DNA of 64,000 nucleotides from Anaerolineaceae bacterium (GTDB taxonomy: Bacteria; Chloroflexota; Anaerolineae; Aggregatilineales; Phototrophicaceae): NCBI GenBank assembly GCA_002702065.1, contig NZXX01000002.1:558001-622000 (forward strand), given 5' to 3'. Shown here piece after piece: positions 53,043-61,720 of the stretch (within the stretch, counting starts at the first letter, position 1; each line of letters opens with the position of its first letter). A model generated the notes under the pieces. That model ran no database searches. It was not told where the DNA came from and saw only the letters and a program-made list of their open reading frames with translations. Made by a program: the position numbers and the translations under genes.

Positions 53043-54114
53043 CTTGTTATAGAGATTCAGACAAAAAAACATCTATTGATAAGGTATCTGAGACATTCTA
53101 ATTAAAGGATTATTCCTATCTGGTTCATAACCTTTTTTGAGGAGTTGCATTTCTAGCGAGTGTTGAGCTTGCTGTTCACGATACTTATGTTTTGGACCTA
53201 TGAGGATATGTTTTAAGGGTAGTAACCTCTCGTTCTCATCTACTTCGTCTGTAGCCATAGAATGAAAATTCAACTTCATATATGGGATAAGAATTCCTTT
53301 TCCGGAGCGAAAATCAACATTTCGTACTGATCCTGGGTTGATTCCGGTCATCGGATGACGACCCCATCTGATTCGGACAACTCTCCACTCTTTTTCATTC
53401 TGAAATGCCGGATGTTTGAAGAAAAGGGAAAGTTGGATGAGTGTTCTGCTGAGGTGAGAGGCTATCAAAGTGCAAAGCTGGTTTCTGTGTGTATCATCAA
53501 CGGCTCCAGCCAATTCCCGTTTGAGAATTAATCTGGCTTCGTCTATAGCATTTCTAATCAGGCTATTCTGCTTGCTAGGATTATATTCAACTTTAACAAA
53601 AGCTAAGTTCTTAGGATCCGTGATTATGGGACCCGTTATTATTGCTGCCAGCTTCGAAGGATTAATGCCAATGGAATAACCTTCGCCATCATCACCATAT
53701 GCTCGCCATTGATCTAGTAGATTACCTTCTTCAGAAAAACTTACGATATAGATGTCATAGTCAAATTCTCTTAGGAGAGACGGTGAGCCGTACTCTTTGC
53801 CTAAACATTTGTTATAAGTTTTTTTGACCCAATCGTCTGGCTCTGTGTCAATTCGTTTATCTAATTCTTCTTGTACTAATTCATCTCCATAGATGATTTC
53901 TTTACCATCGTTCATGTATAAATAGTGAGTAGCGTACCATTTAGAGGATTCTACTATTCCCTGAAGTCCGTAGACATTCGTGTAATGATAGAGGATAGGC
54001 GGTAACTGCGAATCGTCAAAAATTTCCCTTCTGAATTGTTGTTCAATTTCCTCGATTTCGTTTTGCAGCTCTCTAAGCTCTTTCATACTTTAATCCGTGG
54101 AAACTTTAGTGAGA
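53043..54114 (-). mobile_element. AT-rich 1.07-kb insert carrying a DUF2971 gene
   Basis: The stretch is visibly richer in A and T than the flanking genes, holds one complete gene, and is bounded by a 13-bp direct repeat of the operon's own sequence. No terminal inverted repeat and no transposase is seen. Removing the insert with one repeat copy joins the deoC stop to the HAD start as TGATG behind AAGGGG. This looks like one insertion into a working operon. The mechanism is unknown. Confidence 0.65.
53073..54086 (-). CDS. DUF2971-family protein inserted into the BMC operon
   Basis: The 337-residue soluble protein shows DUF2971 features: a leading coiled helix, PPILYHYTNVYGLQGIVES, TNMND-like YLYMNDGKEI, FDYDIYIVSFSEEGNLLDQW, RAYGDDGEGYSIGI and late FQNEKEWRVVRIRWG. 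The biochemical function is unknown, and members are often found in variable or defence-like gene settings. Codon and base usage differ from neighbours (AT-rich), consistent with recent transfer. Its own RBS is weak, so it may be expressed from the deoC transcript. It separates deoC and the HAD gene. Confidence 0.85.
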   Translation of the reverse strand: MKELRELQNEIEEIEQQFRREIFDDSQLPPILYHYTNVYGLQGIVESSKWYATHYLYMNDGKEIIYGDELVQEELDKRIDTEPDDWVKKTYNKCLGKEYGSPSLLREFDYDIYIVSFSEEGNLLDQWRAYGDDGEGYSIGINPSKLAAIITGPIITDPKNLAFVKVEYNPSKQNSLIRNAIDEARLILKRELAGAVDDTHRNQLCTLIASHLSRTLIQLSLFFKHPAFQNEKEWRVVRIRWGRHPMTGINPGSVRNVDFRSGKGILIPYMKLNFHSMATDEVDENERLLPLKHILIGPKHKYREQQAQHSLEMQLLKKGYEPDRNNPLIRMSQIPYQ

Positions 54115-54127
54115 GCATCAATACCCC
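54115..54127. repeat. Direct repeat bounding the DUF2971 insert, right copy
   Basis: GCATCAATACCCC overlaps the last codons and stop of deoC and is identical to the copy at 53030-53042, 1085 bases away. Confidence 0.85.
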
Positions 54128-55029
54128 TTCCCGGCGCTGACCTGTTCGCCGCGTGCGCCTTTGACGATGGAAACCCCGGCGCTGGCCCCCAGCCGCGTGG
54201 CCCCGGCCTTGACCATCGCTTCGGCGTCTTCATAGGTACGCACCCCGCCGGATGCCTTCACGCCGATCTGCGGACCGACAACCTTGCGCATCAGGGCCAC
54301 ATCGGCCACTGTCGCGCCGCCGCCCCCAAAGCCCGTACTCGTCTTGACGAAATCCGCCCCGGCCATCTTGGATACCTGGCTGGCGATCACCTTTTCCTCG
54401 TCGGTCAACTGTGCCGTTTCGAGGATCACCTTGCAGATGACGTTGTGCGCGTGGCAGGTGGCGACGACCGTCGCAATATCGCGGTACAGTGCCTTGATGT
54501 CGCGGCTCTTGAGTGTGCCGATATTCATCACCATGTCAATTTCGGTCGCGCCGTTCTGGATCGCCAACTGCGCTTCATAGGCTTTGACTTCTGGCGGTGA
54601 CGCCCCCAACGGGAACCCGACGACCGTACACACTGCTACATCGCTGCCTTTCAGCAGGTCGGCACACAGCGAGACATAGGCGCTGTTGATGCACACCGAG
54701 GCAAAATGATACTCGCGTGCTTCGCGGCAAAGCTGGGCAATCTGCTCGGCGCTGGCGTCCGGTTTGAGCAGGGTATGGTCGATCAGCCGGGCGACACCCA
54801 GATCACGCGGGATATAACCCAGCCCGGCGGTAACGCGTGACGCGCCGTTCTGAATCACCTTCTGAACCCGGTCGCTGCAATGGCGCACGCAGCGGCCATC
54901 GTTGTCATGTTCGCAGCAGTCGCTGTGCGCGTCGTGATCGCCGCTGTCGTGCCCAAAGCGGGCCATCACTTCTTTGGTGATTTCATCGACCAGTTGGTCG
55001 TAATTGGCTTTGCTGATATTTTTTGCCAT
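54118..55029 (-). CDS. deoC: Deoxyribose-phosphate aldolase with encapsulation-type N-terminus
   Basis: The 303-residue protein has a normal DeoC TIM barrel from about residue 80: [12 protein letters not shown], the Lys of KVILETAQL, the Schiff-base Lys of [13 protein letters not shown], and [17 protein letters not shown]. The extra 75 residues start with an amphipathic helix ([18 protein letters not shown]) typical of BMC cargo tags and contain a Cys/His cluster ([14 protein letters not shown]). The enzyme splits deoxyribose-5-phosphate into glyceraldehyde-3-phosphate and acetaldehyde, a volatile aldehyde that a compartment would retain. Gene order puts it second in the operon. Confidence 0.9.
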   Translation of the reverse strand: MAKNISKANYDQLVDEITKEVMARFGHDSGDHDAHSDCCEHDNDGRCVRHCSDRVQKVIQNGASRVTAGLGYIPRDLGVARLIDHTLLKPDASAEQIAQLCREAREYHFASVCINSAYVSLCADLLKGSDVAVCTVVGFPLGASPPEVKAYEAQLAIQNGATEIDMVMNIGTLKSRDIKALYRDIATVVATCHAHNVICKVILETAQLTDEEKVIASQVSKMAGADFVKTSTGFGGGGATVADVALMRKVVGPQIGVKASGGVRTYEDAEAMVKAGATRLGASAGVSIVKGARGEQVSAGKGY

Positions 55030-55097
55030 TGATTCATCTTGTCCTTACTGCCACATCACCCCGCGCATTTGCGAATGAGGTGAGCGTGCGATGTTGA

Positions 55098-55775
55098 TTA
55101 TCTGCCGTATTTCTTTTCCACCGCTGTGATCTTGTCGACCCGTTTGGCATGTCTGCCGCCGCCAAAATCGGTGGTTAGCCATGTTTTGACAATCTGCTGC
55201 GCCAGATTACTGCCGATCAACCCGGCCCCCAGCGTGAGCAGGTTAGCGTCGTTGTGTTCGCGGCTGTTGTTGGCGCTGGCCTGATCGTAACACAGGGCCG
55301 CCCGCACGCCCGGCACTTTATTGGCGACCATGCACGAACCGATGCCCGCGCCGTCGATCATGATGCCGCGCCATGCCCGCCCGCTGCTGACCAGTTCGGC
55401 AACCGCCAGCGCAAAGTCCGGGTAATCGACGCTTTCGCCGCTGTCGGTGCCACAGTCGATGATGGTGTAATCGGCTTGCAGCAGCCCCTTGAGCATCTCT
55501 TTCATGGCATAACCGCCATGATCCGCGCCGATCGCGACGGTGCGTTTGCTGCCAGTTACCGGTTTTTCGGCGGATTCAGTCACGATGCGGATGCGGCGTT
55601 CCAGCGCGGCGGTACGCGCCAGCGGCGTCAGGATCGCCCCGGCAGGCACGCGCAGTGTCTCACCTTCCGGCAGCGCATTGACCGCGTCGGCATCGATAAT
55701 CGTCTTGGGGTCTGATTCGAGGCGGCGCTGCAACGCGGCATTCACCAGGCGGCGGATATTGTCTTCCTGCGACAT
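55098..55775 (-). CDS. RpiB/LacAB-like sugar-phosphate isomerase, BMC-associated
   Basis: The 225-residue protein has an N-terminal amphipathic helix (NIRRLVNAALQRRLESD), a short BMC-type linker (LRVPAGAILTPLARTAALER) and an RpiB domain (about 75-225): IGADHGGYAMKEMLKGLL, DCGTDSGESVDYPDFA, NKVPGVRAALCYDQASANNS and HNDANLLTLGAGLIG. The usual catalytic Cys (CGTG) is an Asp here (MIDGAGIG), so the substrate or chemistry may differ from ribose-5-phosphate isomerase. A promoter lies at 55849-55877. It is the first gene of the operon. Confidence 0.85.
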   Translation of the reverse strand: MSQEDNIRRLVNAALQRRLESDPKTIIDADAVNALPEGETLRVPAGAILTPLARTAALERRIRIVTESAEKPVTGSKRTVAIGADHGGYAMKEMLKGLLQADYTIIDCGTDSGESVDYPDFALAVAELVSSGRAWRGIMIDGAGIGSCMVANKVPGVRAALCYDQASANNSREHNDANLLTLGAGLIGSNLAQQIVKTWLTTDFGGGRHAKRVDKITAVEKKYGR

Positions 55776-55848
55776 AAGGCAGTCTCAAGTCTATGCTCGT
55801 CAGTAAAGTTGTTTCGGCGGCAGCTTTGTGTGTGGGCTACCTGTGTTG

Positions 55849-55877
55849 ATTATATGCCGCAGACCCCATAGCGGCAA
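55849..55877 (-). promoter_or_regulatory. Predicted promoter of the BMC operon
   Basis: TTGCCG (55877-55872), a 17-base spacer and TATAAT (55854-55849) precede rpiB by about 70 bases. It lies between the GT-C stop and the operon. Confidence 0.6.
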
Positions 55878-55881
55878 TGCA

Positions 55882-57855
55882 TCAACCCGCGACGGTCAGC
55901 TCAGTCAGCAGATAGGCATCGCCGAAGGATGCGCCCCCGGCATCGGAGATGGGCAATCGTGTGCCGGTGGCAAAATCGTAGAGGCCAATCATGACCCGGT
56001 AGCTGCCGGGTTCGAGGTCGGTGGGAATGGTCAGTGTGAAGGTCGGGCTGATAAGGGTTTCGGACGGTTCATCCCACGTGAGCGTGGGGCGTTCCGGTAC
56101 AGCAGGCGCACCATCCGCCTGCGCTAGCACCGTATACGCATCGGGCGGAGCCAGATGGATAAACAGTGAGTAATTGTCATCGGGGGTGGTGGGGGCGTGC
56201 CAGTAGAAGGTGAAATCCATCGTGTCACCGGGCTGCACGGTTTCGGCGCTCTGGTCATAGCCGGTGAGCTGGATATGCTCGCCAAAATTAATCTCGGTTT
56301 CGTGCTGCATGCGCCACAGGCGATAAAAAATGCCCTCCGGCTCACGGCGCACGGGCGGGTGGACAAAATCGCGCAGCCGCAGCATATGCGACAGCAGCGT
56401 TTGCCCCTCGGCGGATTGCTCCAGCATGCGCTGCTGCGCGATGGGCACCAGTGCATAGGACATGCCGCGCTGGTTCACCCATTCATCCAGCGGATATTCC
56501 AGAATGTCGCCCGTCGGCCACCAGTCGAACCAGTGCCGGCCCTGTATGCCACCCCACAGCGGGTTGAAGGTTCGCTCATGTTCGCCATAGACGATGATCG
56601 TCCCCGGCTTCAGGTTGGTGTCGGCCCATTGACGGATAACCACCTGCCAGTTTTGCGTGTCGAGGTTGTTGACCAATCCGGTCAAAGCCGGGACCTGTGC
56701 AAAAGCGGTCAGCCCCAGCACGCCGATCAGCACGCCAACAGCCAGCCAGCGGGGCCGCACCGCGCGCAAGAACCAACCCGCCGCAACGCCACCCAGCACG
56801 CCGATTATCAGCGCGGCGGGTAACACATTCTGAATACGAACACCGGTATCGCTCGGCCAGCGGACGCCGGTTGCCAGCCAGTTGATGCCGACGGCCAGCG
56901 CCAGCAGCAGGACGATCAGGACGTTATGCGGTCCAGACCGGCGGACACGCCACCAGCCCACCAGCCCCAATCCGCCCAGCAGCAGGATGCCCGGCAGATA
57001 AAAGGTTTCGAGCATCACCTGAAAATGGGCCAGCAGCAGGGGGATATCCCATAAATCTTCGACAAATGCACGTTGCAACCAGCGCTGGTAACGGGCTGGC
57101 AAGACGAGCAGGCTGAGCGCGGCCACGAGGATAGCCCCGACCCCGGCGATGAGCATCAGGCGCAGCCAGGTGGCGCGGTCGAAGCTGCGGCGCTGGCCAA
57201 ACCGCCACAGCAGAATCAGCGGTCCCGGAATCAACAGCAGCACCAGCCGGTATTCAAACAGGTTGATCGCGATAGCCACCAGCACACTTGCCAGTGCCCA
57301 GCGCCAGCGATCTGCACGCAGCACGCTCCCGCTGAGCAGAAAGACGTACAGCGCCATTAGCGGGTAGACGAATGATTCCCCAATCGCCAGCACCGACCAT
57401 TCCACCACCAGCGGCGAGACTCCCCACAGCCCGGCGGCCACCAGCCCGGCCAGATCACCGCCCACCATCCGCGCTGCACCTGCGATCAGGGCGATGCCTG
57501 CCAGATTGGCGATGACGGCGGCGAGGCGCAGGGTGTGAATGGCGGGGGTTGGGCCGCTGCGCCCCATCGATTCCATCAGGGACTGGGTGACCACCTGAAA
57601 CTGCACAAAGGCCGGTGGGTAAGACGTAAGGTTGGTCGCCTTGGTGCTCGAAAGCCCGCGCGCGGCCTGACCATAATGATAAAGCTGCACTTCATCAATA
57701 TATTCGAGGTAGGGCATGCCGTAATCAAACACGATCAGCCGGGGTATGGCTGCCAGCAGCAAAATCAGGGCAAGCCCGGCCCAGAAAATCAGTGCGTGGC
57801 GTTGTGCTGGGTGCGACGTGAATGGATCGGTTGTTACAGATGGGGTGTGTTGCAT
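55882..57855 (-). CDS. GT-C family membrane glycosyltransferase
   Basis: This 657-residue protein has about 10-12 membrane helices and an early acidic loop motif (VFDYGMPYLEYIDEVQLYHY), as in GT39/GT-C enzymes. A C-terminal beta-rich soluble domain (about 500-657) follows, containing FTFYWHAPTTPDDNYSLFIH and PGSYRVMIGLYDFATGTRLP. It would transfer a sugar from a polyprenyl phosphate to a surface acceptor. ATG 57855 is chosen because the longer reading starts at TTG. It is an independent gene before the BMC operon. Confidence 0.8.
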   Translation of the reverse strand: MQHTPSVTTDPFTSHPAQRHALIFWAGLALILLLAAIPRLIVFDYGMPYLEYIDEVQLYHYGQAARGLSSTKATNLTSYPPAFVQFQVVTQSLMESMGRSGPTPAIHTLRLAAVIANLAGIALIAGAARMVGGDLAGLVAAGLWGVSPLVVEWSVLAIGESFVYPLMALYVFLLSGSVLRADRWRWALASVLVAIAINLFEYRLVLLLIPGPLILLWRFGQRRSFDRATWLRLMLIAGVGAILVAALSLLVLPARYQRWLQRAFVEDLWDIPLLLAHFQVMLETFYLPGILLLGGLGLVGWWRVRRSGPHNVLIVLLLALAVGINWLATGVRWPSDTGVRIQNVLPAALIIGVLGGVAAGWFLRAVRPRWLAVGVLIGVLGLTAFAQVPALTGLVNNLDTQNWQVVIRQWADTNLKPGTIIVYGEHERTFNPLWGGIQGRHWFDWWPTGDILEYPLDEWVNQRGMSYALVPIAQQRMLEQSAEGQTLLSHMLRLRDFVHPPVRREPEGIFYRLWRMQHETEINFGEHIQLTGYDQSAETVQPGDTMDFTFYWHAPTTPDDNYSLFIHLAPPDAYTVLAQADGAPAVPERPTLTWDEPSETLISPTFTLTIPTDLEPGSYRVMIGLYDFATGTRLPISDAGGASFGDAYLLTELTVAG

Positions 57856-57927
57856 GATTGGCCTGAGCACATGGTCTGCGTCATTGCGCAATCATACAGA
57901 GGAACAGGTTATCCTACCAGCATCGAA

Positions 57928-58461
57928 TCAGGTGCGGGCAATCTTGCTGACGGCGTAGCGTGCTTCGTGCAGCAGCTCCACCAGTTCGGCGCGGTAGGGC
58001 TTCAGGTCTTCGCGCAGCCATTGCAGCATCGCTTCGCTGTTTTCAACATCCAGCACCAGCGCCGGGTGCCCGGCCTGTAGCTCTGCCGCGAGTGTGCGCA
58101 CCTGAAGGTTCTTGTAATCCATGTCGATCAGCCCGGCGGCAACGCGCCCAGTAAAGCTGCCGACCAGCCCGCCAGCGACCAACCCGGTGCCCAGCGCGAT
58201 CAGCGCGCCAATGCCCGGCAGCGCCAGTGCCCCCAACTGCACCAGCCCAAAGGTGGTCATCGCAGCGCCGAGTGTACCCCCGGCGATAGCGCCTTCGTTG
58301 GGGCTGATATCATCATCGAGGATGACAATTTCACCATCTTTAGCTTTGGCGATGATGGCCGCATGATGGACCGTCAGATATTCCAGTTCCATGATGTGGT
58401 CGAGGGCCTTGGTAAGGATCACCCGCGATGGAAAGATCGCTACAATTGGCTCGCCGTTCAT
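57928..58461 (-). CDS. DUF1269-like protein
   Basis: The 177-residue protein has a soluble beta-alpha domain (about 1-60: FPSRVILTKALDHIMELEYL, AKDGEIVILDDDISPNEGAI), then a Gly/Ala-rich stretch with two membrane-like segments, then a soluble end (NLQVRTLAAELQAGHPALVL). This matches DUF1269 proteins, which are of unknown function. AGGAG lies 8 bases upstream of ATG 58461. A clear promoter at 58558-58586 drives it. Confidence 0.75.
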   Translation of the reverse strand: MNGEPIVAIFPSRVILTKALDHIMELEYLTVHHAAIIAKAKDGEIVILDDDISPNEGAIAGGTLGAAMTTFGLVQLGALALPGIGALIALGTGLVAGGLVGSFTGRVAAGLIDMDYKNLQVRTLAAELQAGHPALVLDVENSEAMLQWLREDLKPYRAELVELLHEARYAVSKIART

Positions 58462-58557
58462 GAAGTTTTCTCCTGGGGCTTAACGGTTGGGATGAGACAG
58501 GCAACCGCTGTGATTTGTGGACTGATGAGCCGTAAAGCTCTGTATACCTGCGCCCAA

Positions 58558-58586
58558 ATTTTACGAAACTGGCTGGGCAAAGTCAA
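58558..58586 (-). promoter_or_regulatory. Promoter of the DUF1269-like gene
   Basis: TTGACT (58586-58581), a 17-base spacer and TAAAAT (58563-58558) give a leader of about 90 bases. It lies in the 190-base spacer below the FAD gene, which otherwise holds nothing recognisable. Confidence 0.7.
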
Positions 58587-58653
58587 GCGATTGCCTGTTA
58601 AGAATTGTGATTGGATTGTGGCAAGGTTAATATGAAGCAGCTTTTTCATGGGG

Positions 58654-60030
58654 TCACGGCTCCTTGCTGCCGACGATTGCCGAGATTTCCTGGGTGATCG
58701 TTTTGTGCACGTAGCTCGGTTCGAAACCCGGCGGCTGCGGATCAAACGGCGTTGAATCTGGCAGCGGACGCAGCGCCTCGCGCAGCAGAACCGGTTGCAG
58801 CAATGCGCGCGGCGTGGTGATATGCCCGGCGACAGCCAGCAGATGCTGAAAGACCTCTGGCCGCGTGTGAGCGGCTGCCAGCAGATGATCATGAATGCGG
58901 CGGGTCAGCGAACCGGCGGCGGGCGGCTCGATCAGGAGACGCCAGGTCAGGTTCAGTGATCGGGCCAGACGTTCAAAAAAACGCTGGCTGAACCCCGACA
59001 GGCGCATATTTTGATGGCGCTTGCGCTGGTCATCGAGCGTGTCGTGCAGGGTCATGGCAGCCTGAGCCGACGCCGTGAGGTCATAGCCATAGATGGGGTT
59101 GAATTGTGCAAAGCCAGCGCCCATCACCAGCAGATTGTCGGGCCAGTCCGTCAGGTTTTCGTAATGGGTGCGGATCGACTGGACCTGTGGCTGCGCAAAT
59201 ACAGGCGTTAACGGCGTGGCCTGATGGATGGCTTCGTACACAATGGGCGTTCGCAGCCGGCGCGCCAGATTCAGGAAGGCGGCGCTATCCTGGGGGGCGG
59301 TCGGCGCGGCCAGCAGGGCCAGCCAGCGATTGCCTTCGACTGGCATCAACACGGCACCGGTCTGATCCGTCGATGGGAACAGCACGACTGCTTTCCAGCC
59401 GGGTTGATAGCCCGCCGGTTGTTGCAGCAGGCAGACACTGAAGCCGGTTGCTGAGGAGATGGTGGTTTGCGCCGGCTGCTGATAGCCCGACCATGCCGGG
59501 TGCTGTCCGCTGGCATCCATGATGACTGCTGCCGGGATTTCCTCGGCGCTGCCATCTGCCCCGTGCAGACGTACACCACTGAGGTAGGAGCCATCCATCA
59601 TTGCTTCAGACACCACCATGTTTTCCAGCAGCGTAAGTCGCCCGGCGGCATATTCCAGCAGTCGCTGCCGGATCACGTGGTGGAGCAGATTGGGCGTGAC
59701 GGGCCGGGTGATGAGATCAGCATGGAAACGTGGTGCCCAGCCATTGGGCAGCAGGGTGACCGCGTCAGCCGTCCATTCGACCGTGGGCGCACCCGCCACC
59801 ATCAGTTCAGCAGTCAGGCCGGGAAACAGGCGCTCCAGACTGCGATAGCCCTGCACCGCCAACAGGTGGGCCGGTAAGGCTTGCTCAATGGTCTGTGGCA
59901 GGCCCGGCTCCGATGAAAATGCCTCTGGTGCGGCCAGGGTGACATGCCCGAAATAGTCGATCAGCACGCGTGCGGCCAGCAGTGCGTCCAATCCGCCGCC
60001 GATGACGATGGCATTCTGATGATTCTTCAT
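58654..60030 (-). CDS. FAD-dependent oxidoreductase, monooxygenase-like
   Basis: The 458-residue flavoprotein has an N-terminal dinucleotide fold AIVIGGGLDALLAARVLIDY with a GxGxxG variant. HADLITRPVTPNLLHHVIRQ fits the substrate-entry helix. The second FAD motif falls in LLVMGAGFAQFNPIYGYDLT. A C-terminal helical part follows. The family is that of FAD-binding monooxygenases/geranylgeranyl-reductase-like enzymes; the substrate is unknown. ATG 60030 is used because the longer reading has no ribosome-binding site. It is divergent from the AraC gene. Confidence 0.75.
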   Translation of the reverse strand: MKNHQNAIVIGGGLDALLAARVLIDYFGHVTLAAPEAFSSEPGLPQTIEQALPAHLLAVQGYRSLERLFPGLTAELMVAGAPTVEWTADAVTLLPNGWAPRFHADLITRPVTPNLLHHVIRQRLLEYAAGRLTLLENMVVSEAMMDGSYLSGVRLHGADGSAEEIPAAVIMDASGQHPAWSGYQQPAQTTISSATGFSVCLLQQPAGYQPGWKAVVLFPSTDQTGAVLMPVEGNRWLALLAAPTAPQDSAAFLNLARRLRTPIVYEAIHQATPLTPVFAQPQVQSIRTHYENLTDWPDNLLVMGAGFAQFNPIYGYDLTASAQAAMTLHDTLDDQRKRHQNMRLSGFSQRFFERLARSLNLTWRLLIEPPAAGSLTRRIHDHLLAAAHTRPEVFQHLLAVAGHITTPRALLQPVLLREALRPLPDSTPFDPQPPGFEPSYVHKTITQEISAIVGSKEP

Positions 60031-60173
60031 GTGTTGATAACGCACGTATGGCTCCACTGGTGCCCGACCCTGCTTGAGTCTAGCATGAAGAACGTGCATT
60101 TGAGCCTAGAGGATTGCGGTGTTCGACAATTGTTACATTTTCTATTGCCGGGATAATCAAAGCAATATCGTGA

Positions 60174-60201
60174 AAGACACAGGCACAATTAGCGGTATAC
60201 T
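60174..60201 (+). promoter_or_regulatory. Predicted promoter of the AraC gene
   Basis: AAGACA, a 16-base spacer and TATACT (60196-60201) lie 45 bases upstream of the ATG at 60246. Confidence 0.4.
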
Positions 60202-60245
60202 AGATGTATTGAGAGGCTGAAATTACCCCAATTTCACAGAAGCAT

Positions 60246-61073
60246 ATGTCCGAAAAAGAGTGGAGCTATCTGGGGCATCACCAGCAGCTAAATGTCAGTT
60301 ACTTGCAGGCGCAGTATCGGGTACACGGGTTTCCACGCCACAGCCATGACTATTATGTGGTGGCAATTGTGGACAGCGGCCTGCAAGCCTTTGCGCATGG
60401 GCACAACCGGCATGTCACCCCGGTCGATGGGTTGATCTTGCTGAACCCGGGGGAAGTCCATACCGGGGAGCCGGCTGACGAACACGGCTTTCGTTACCGG
60501 GCGTTATACCCTACGGCGGCGCATATGGCGCTGCTTGCCGAGGACATGGATATTCCGGCTGCGCAAGTTCCGTATTTTCAAAAACCGCGGGTGGATGATG
60601 TCCAGATGGCCCGATGGCTGCGGGCCTTGTTTATCGCGCTGGAAAATGCCGATCATTCGCTGGAAGCCGAATCGCGCTTCTGCCTGACTCTGGCGCAGCT
60701 GATTCAGCGTTTTGGCGGCCAGCCAGTGTACACGCGCAAAAACGGCCATGAACACCGCGCCGTGCGCAAAGTGCGCGAATATATCCACGCGCATTACGCT
60801 GATGCGATCTCGCTGGCACAGCTTTCGGAACATGTGCATTTCAGCCGGTACTATCTGCTGCATACGTTTCGGGAGGCGATCGGGATGCCGCCGTATCAGT
60901 ATCTGGAAAGTGTGCGCGTGCGGCAGGCCCAGCAACTGCTGATGGCGGGTGAGCCGCTGGTGGAGGTGGCGCATCAGGTTGGGTTTAGCAGCCAGAGCCA
61001 TTTCACGCGCCGCTTCAAACAGATTATCGGTGTGCCGCCCGGTGCCTATGCCCGGCAGATCAACCCGCATTAA
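60246..61073 (+). CDS. AraC-family transcriptional regulator
   Basis: This 275-residue regulator has an N-terminal cupin ligand domain (HSHDYYVVAIVDSGLQAFAH, LLNPGEVHTG) and two C-terminal HTH motifs (ISLAQLSEHVHFSRYYLLHT and VEVAHQVGFSSQSHFTRRFK). AraC regulators of this layout often activate an adjacent exporter gene. The LysE-type gene follows 43 bases downstream, so this is probably its regulator, responding to an amino acid or related effector. That is inferred. Confidence 0.85.
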   Translation: MSEKEWSYLGHHQQLNVSYLQAQYRVHGFPRHSHDYYVVAIVDSGLQAFAHGHNRHVTPVDGLILLNPGEVHTGEPADEHGFRYRALYPTAAHMALLAEDMDIPAAQVPYFQKPRVDDVQMARWLRALFIALENADHSLEAESRFCLTLAQLIQRFGGQPVYTRKNGHEHRAVRKVREYIHAHYADAISLAQLSEHVHFSRYYLLHTFREAIGMPPYQYLESVRVRQAQQLLMAGEPLVEVAHQVGFSSQSHFTRRFKQIIGVPPGAYARQINPH

Positions 61074-61116
61074 GTACAATCACGCCCGCGCTGTACAACT
61101 GAAGGTGACAGGACCT

Positions 61117-61713
61117 ATGCTAACCGAATTCGCTGCGGCACTTGGTTTTATTCTGGTAACGACATTTACACCCGGCCCGAACAATATCTCCAGCGCGGCG
61201 ATGGGGTCGCTGTATGGATACCGCCGCACGCTGAATTACATGTTTGGCATTACTTTGGGGTTCTGGATCGTGCTGTTTGTCTGTGCACTGGCATCGGCGA
61301 CGGTGCTGCGGTTGATCCCCGGTGTTGAAGGCGTGCTGCGCTACATCGGTACGGCTTATATCCTGTATCTGGCGTACAGTATCCTGAAGGCCAGCTACAC
61401 ATTTGACAGCGAAACGAGCAAGCCGCTGGCGTTCGTGAACGGCTTTCTGCTTCAGTTGTTCAACCCCAAGCTGATGGTCTATGGGGTGACGCTGTTTACG
61501 ACCTTCTTCGCTTCGATCACCGACCAGCCCGTGCCGCTGTTCGTGACCGTTTGCCTGCTGAGTCTGACGGCTTTTTGTGCGGTGACGGTGTGGGCGTCGT
61601 TCGGCACTATGATCAAGCGCTATCTCCGCTATCCCCGCGCTCGCCTCATTCTGAATATTGGCCTGTCGCTGCTGCTGGTCTACACCGCGCTGAAGCTGGC
61701 TGGTCTGCTGTAA
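61117..61713 (+). CDS. LysE/RhtB-family amino-acid exporter
   Basis: The 198-residue six-helix membrane protein starts LTEFAAALGFILVTTFTPGP with the typical TPGPN motif. YGYRRTLNYMFGITLGFWIV, GTAYILYLAYSILKAS and NGFLLQLFNPKLMVYGVTLF, with the conserved NPK, follow. Members export amino acids or their derivatives. It follows the AraC gene directly. The stop lies 8 bases from the convergent gene's end. Confidence 0.85.
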   Translation: MLTEFAAALGFILVTTFTPGPNNISSAAMGSLYGYRRTLNYMFGITLGFWIVLFVCALASATVLRLIPGVEGVLRYIGTAYILYLAYSILKASYTFDSETSKPLAFVNGFLLQLFNPKLMVYGVTLFTTFFASITDQPVPLFVTVCLLSLTAFCAVTVWASFGTMIKRYLRYPRARLILNIGLSLLLVYTALKLAGLL

Positions 61714-61720
61714 GCTGAAT

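Noticed and set aside
58522..58545. CTGATGAG followed by a short stem, resembling part of a hammerhead ribozyme core
   Set aside because: The GAAA box that should follow the stem is absent and no stem III or cleavage triplet is placed correctly.
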